Source: Streptomyces lienomycini (lineage in GTDB: Bacteria > Actinomycetota > Actinomycetes > Streptomycetales > Streptomycetaceae). From it: 64,000 bases of DNA. Positions 63,207-64,000 of the stretch are shown here, in pieces. Both the position numbers and the translations under genes were made by a program. Position 1 is the first letter of the stretch, and the number at the start of each line of letters is the position of its first letter. The stretch covers positions 7,190,001-7,254,000 of the forward strand of contig NZ_CP116257.1 of NCBI RefSeq assembly GCF_027947595.1, written 5' to 3'. The notes beneath the pieces are model-generated. The model searched no databases and was not told the origin of the DNA. It saw nothing but the letters and a program-made list of their open reading frames with translations.

Positions 63207-64000
63207 GTGGCATCCACGGTCACCCGTCCGGGATACGGGCAGCTGCTGCGCACCCGCGGCGCCTGGACGTTCCTCCTCCCCGGCTTCGCGGCACGCCAGC
63301 CGTTCGCCATGCTGACGCTCTCCATCGTGCTGCTGGTGCAGCACACCACCGGCTCCTACGGCGTCGCGGGCGCCGTCGCGGCCGTCACCGGTGTCTCCAT
63401 GGCGCTGTTCGCCCCCTACGGCGGACGGCTCGCCGACCGCTACGGACAGCGCGCCGTGCTGCTGCCCGGGGTCCTCGTGCACACGGCGTCCGGCCTGACG
63501 CTGACCGGCCTCGCGCTCGCGGACGCGCCCCTGTGGGCGCTGTTCCTGGCGGCCGTGCCCACCGGCGCCTCGGTGCCGCAGGTCGGGCCCATGGTCCGGG
63601 CCCGCTGGGCCGCGCGGCTCAAGGACTCCCCCCTGATGAGCACGGCGGCCGCCTTCGAGTCCGTCACCGACGAGCTGACCTTCGTCCTCGGTCCCCTGGT
63701 GGCGACCGCCCTGTGCACGTCCGTCGACCCCGCCGCGGGCCTGGTCACGGAGGCCGCGCTCACCCTGGTGGGCGGCCTGCTGTTCGCCGCGCAGAAGAGC
63801 ACCCAGCCCGTGGTCGGTGGCTCCGGCGGCGCCGACGGCGAGCACGCGCGCGTGGAGCACGTCTCCGCGCTGCGGATCCCCGGCGTGCGGGTCCTGATCG
63901 TCGCCTTCCTCGGCATCGGTGCCGTCTTCGGCGGCATGCAGGTGTCGCTGGCGGCGTTCACCGAGTCGATCGGCGAACCCGGCCTGAACGGCGTCCTGTA
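63207..64000 (+). CDS. MFS transporter, N-terminal part (runs off the window)
   Basis: The frame opens at GTG 63207 (AAAGG 9 nt upstream) and continues to the window end, 264 codons. ASTVTRPGYGQLLRTRGAWTFLLPGFAARQPFAMLTLSIVLLV is helix 1; GGRLADRYGQRAVLLPG is the MFS loop 2-3 motif (G-x-x-x-D-R-x-G-x-R). At least six membrane segments are visible. The LLxxxGxWxFLLPGFxARxP start is common in actinobacterial exporters. Substrate unknown. Confidence 0.85.
   Translation, partial: MASTVTRPGYGQLLRTRGAWTFLLPGFAARQPFAMLTLSIVLLVQHTTGSYGVAGAVAAVTGVSMALFAPYGGRLADRYGQRAVLLPGVLVHTASGLTLTGLALADAPLWALFLAAVPTGASVPQVGPMVRARWAARLKDSPLMSTAAAFESVTDELTFVLGPLVATALCTSVDPAAGLVTEAALTLVGGLLFAAQKSTQPVVGGSGGADGEHARVEHVSALRIPGVRVLIVAFLGIGAVFGGMQVSLAAFTESIGEPGLNGVL

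Overview
The window is about 72% G+C, every gene has strong third-position G/C bias, start codons are often GTG/TTG, and it carries developmental gene families (an SsgA-like protein, a WhiJ-type cluster, RpfB, a SepX/GlpR divisome protein). It is a chromosomal segment of a Streptomyces. From memory, gene content and order resemble the core region of S. coelicolor/S. lividans that holds the gal operon, rpfB, pmt, ssgE and galU; this was recognised by eye and not aligned.

Layout. 1-4750: end of a TetR regulator, a CoA-transferase, the divergent tam/tamR pair with its operator array, an orphan NarL-type regulator and an acetyltransferase. 4756-10187: galactose block, galT-galE-galK on the minus strand, divergent from a sodium/sugar symporter and a small membrane protein. 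10188-15531: a repeat-bearing spacer, a second NarL-type regulator whose receiver has lost its phospho-acceptor, and two tandem paralogous membrane-anchored beta-propeller proteins with proline-rich N-termini. 15532-23175: housekeeping minus-strand genes (ABC-F ATPase, ispE, ksgA, rpfB, tatD, zinc ribbon, rsmI). 23272-25017: pmt (protein O-mannosyltransferase).

25018-29240 is the accessory part: an inactivated IS5-type transposase, two unrecognised small genes, a membrane protein, and a divergent WhiJ-type regulatory cluster (small protein plus HATPase one way, XRE/DUF5753 plus DUF397 the other way) around a 17-bp palindrome.

29407-39023: two tandem penicillin-binding proteins, ssgE, an ECF metal transporter (nikM/N fusion, nikQ, nikO) with a Nur-like box in its promoter, a serine beta-lactamase-like esterase, DUF1876, a DMT exporter and a YbaK/ProX deacylase. 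39172-50314: TetR-MmpL pair divergent from a tricorn protease, a small repeat protein, and an FMO/hydrolase/SDR operon divergent from a MerR regulator. 50331-51936: exonuclease III, an acetyltransferase and tRNA-Ala(CGC). 52020-58223: a cluster with sepX/glpR, a RimJ-like acetyltransferase, moaB-like and moaC genes, a moeA/glp gene and galU, divergent from 5-formyl-THF cyclo-ligase. This matches the mycobacterial Rv0992c-Rv0996 neighbourhood, with two molybdenum-cofactor genes inserted. 58294-64000: penicillin acylase, a cation/proton antiporter and the start of an MFS transporter.

The main themes are sugar-nucleotide supply (gal genes, galU), envelope and division (RpfB, two PBPs, Pmt, SepX/Glp, SsgE), and compact divergent regulator-target pairs with readable operators (TamR, Nur-like box, TetR, MerR, WhiJ-like). 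At least five genes have a -10 hexamer placed 6-7 nt before the start codon, which predicts leaderless mRNAs.
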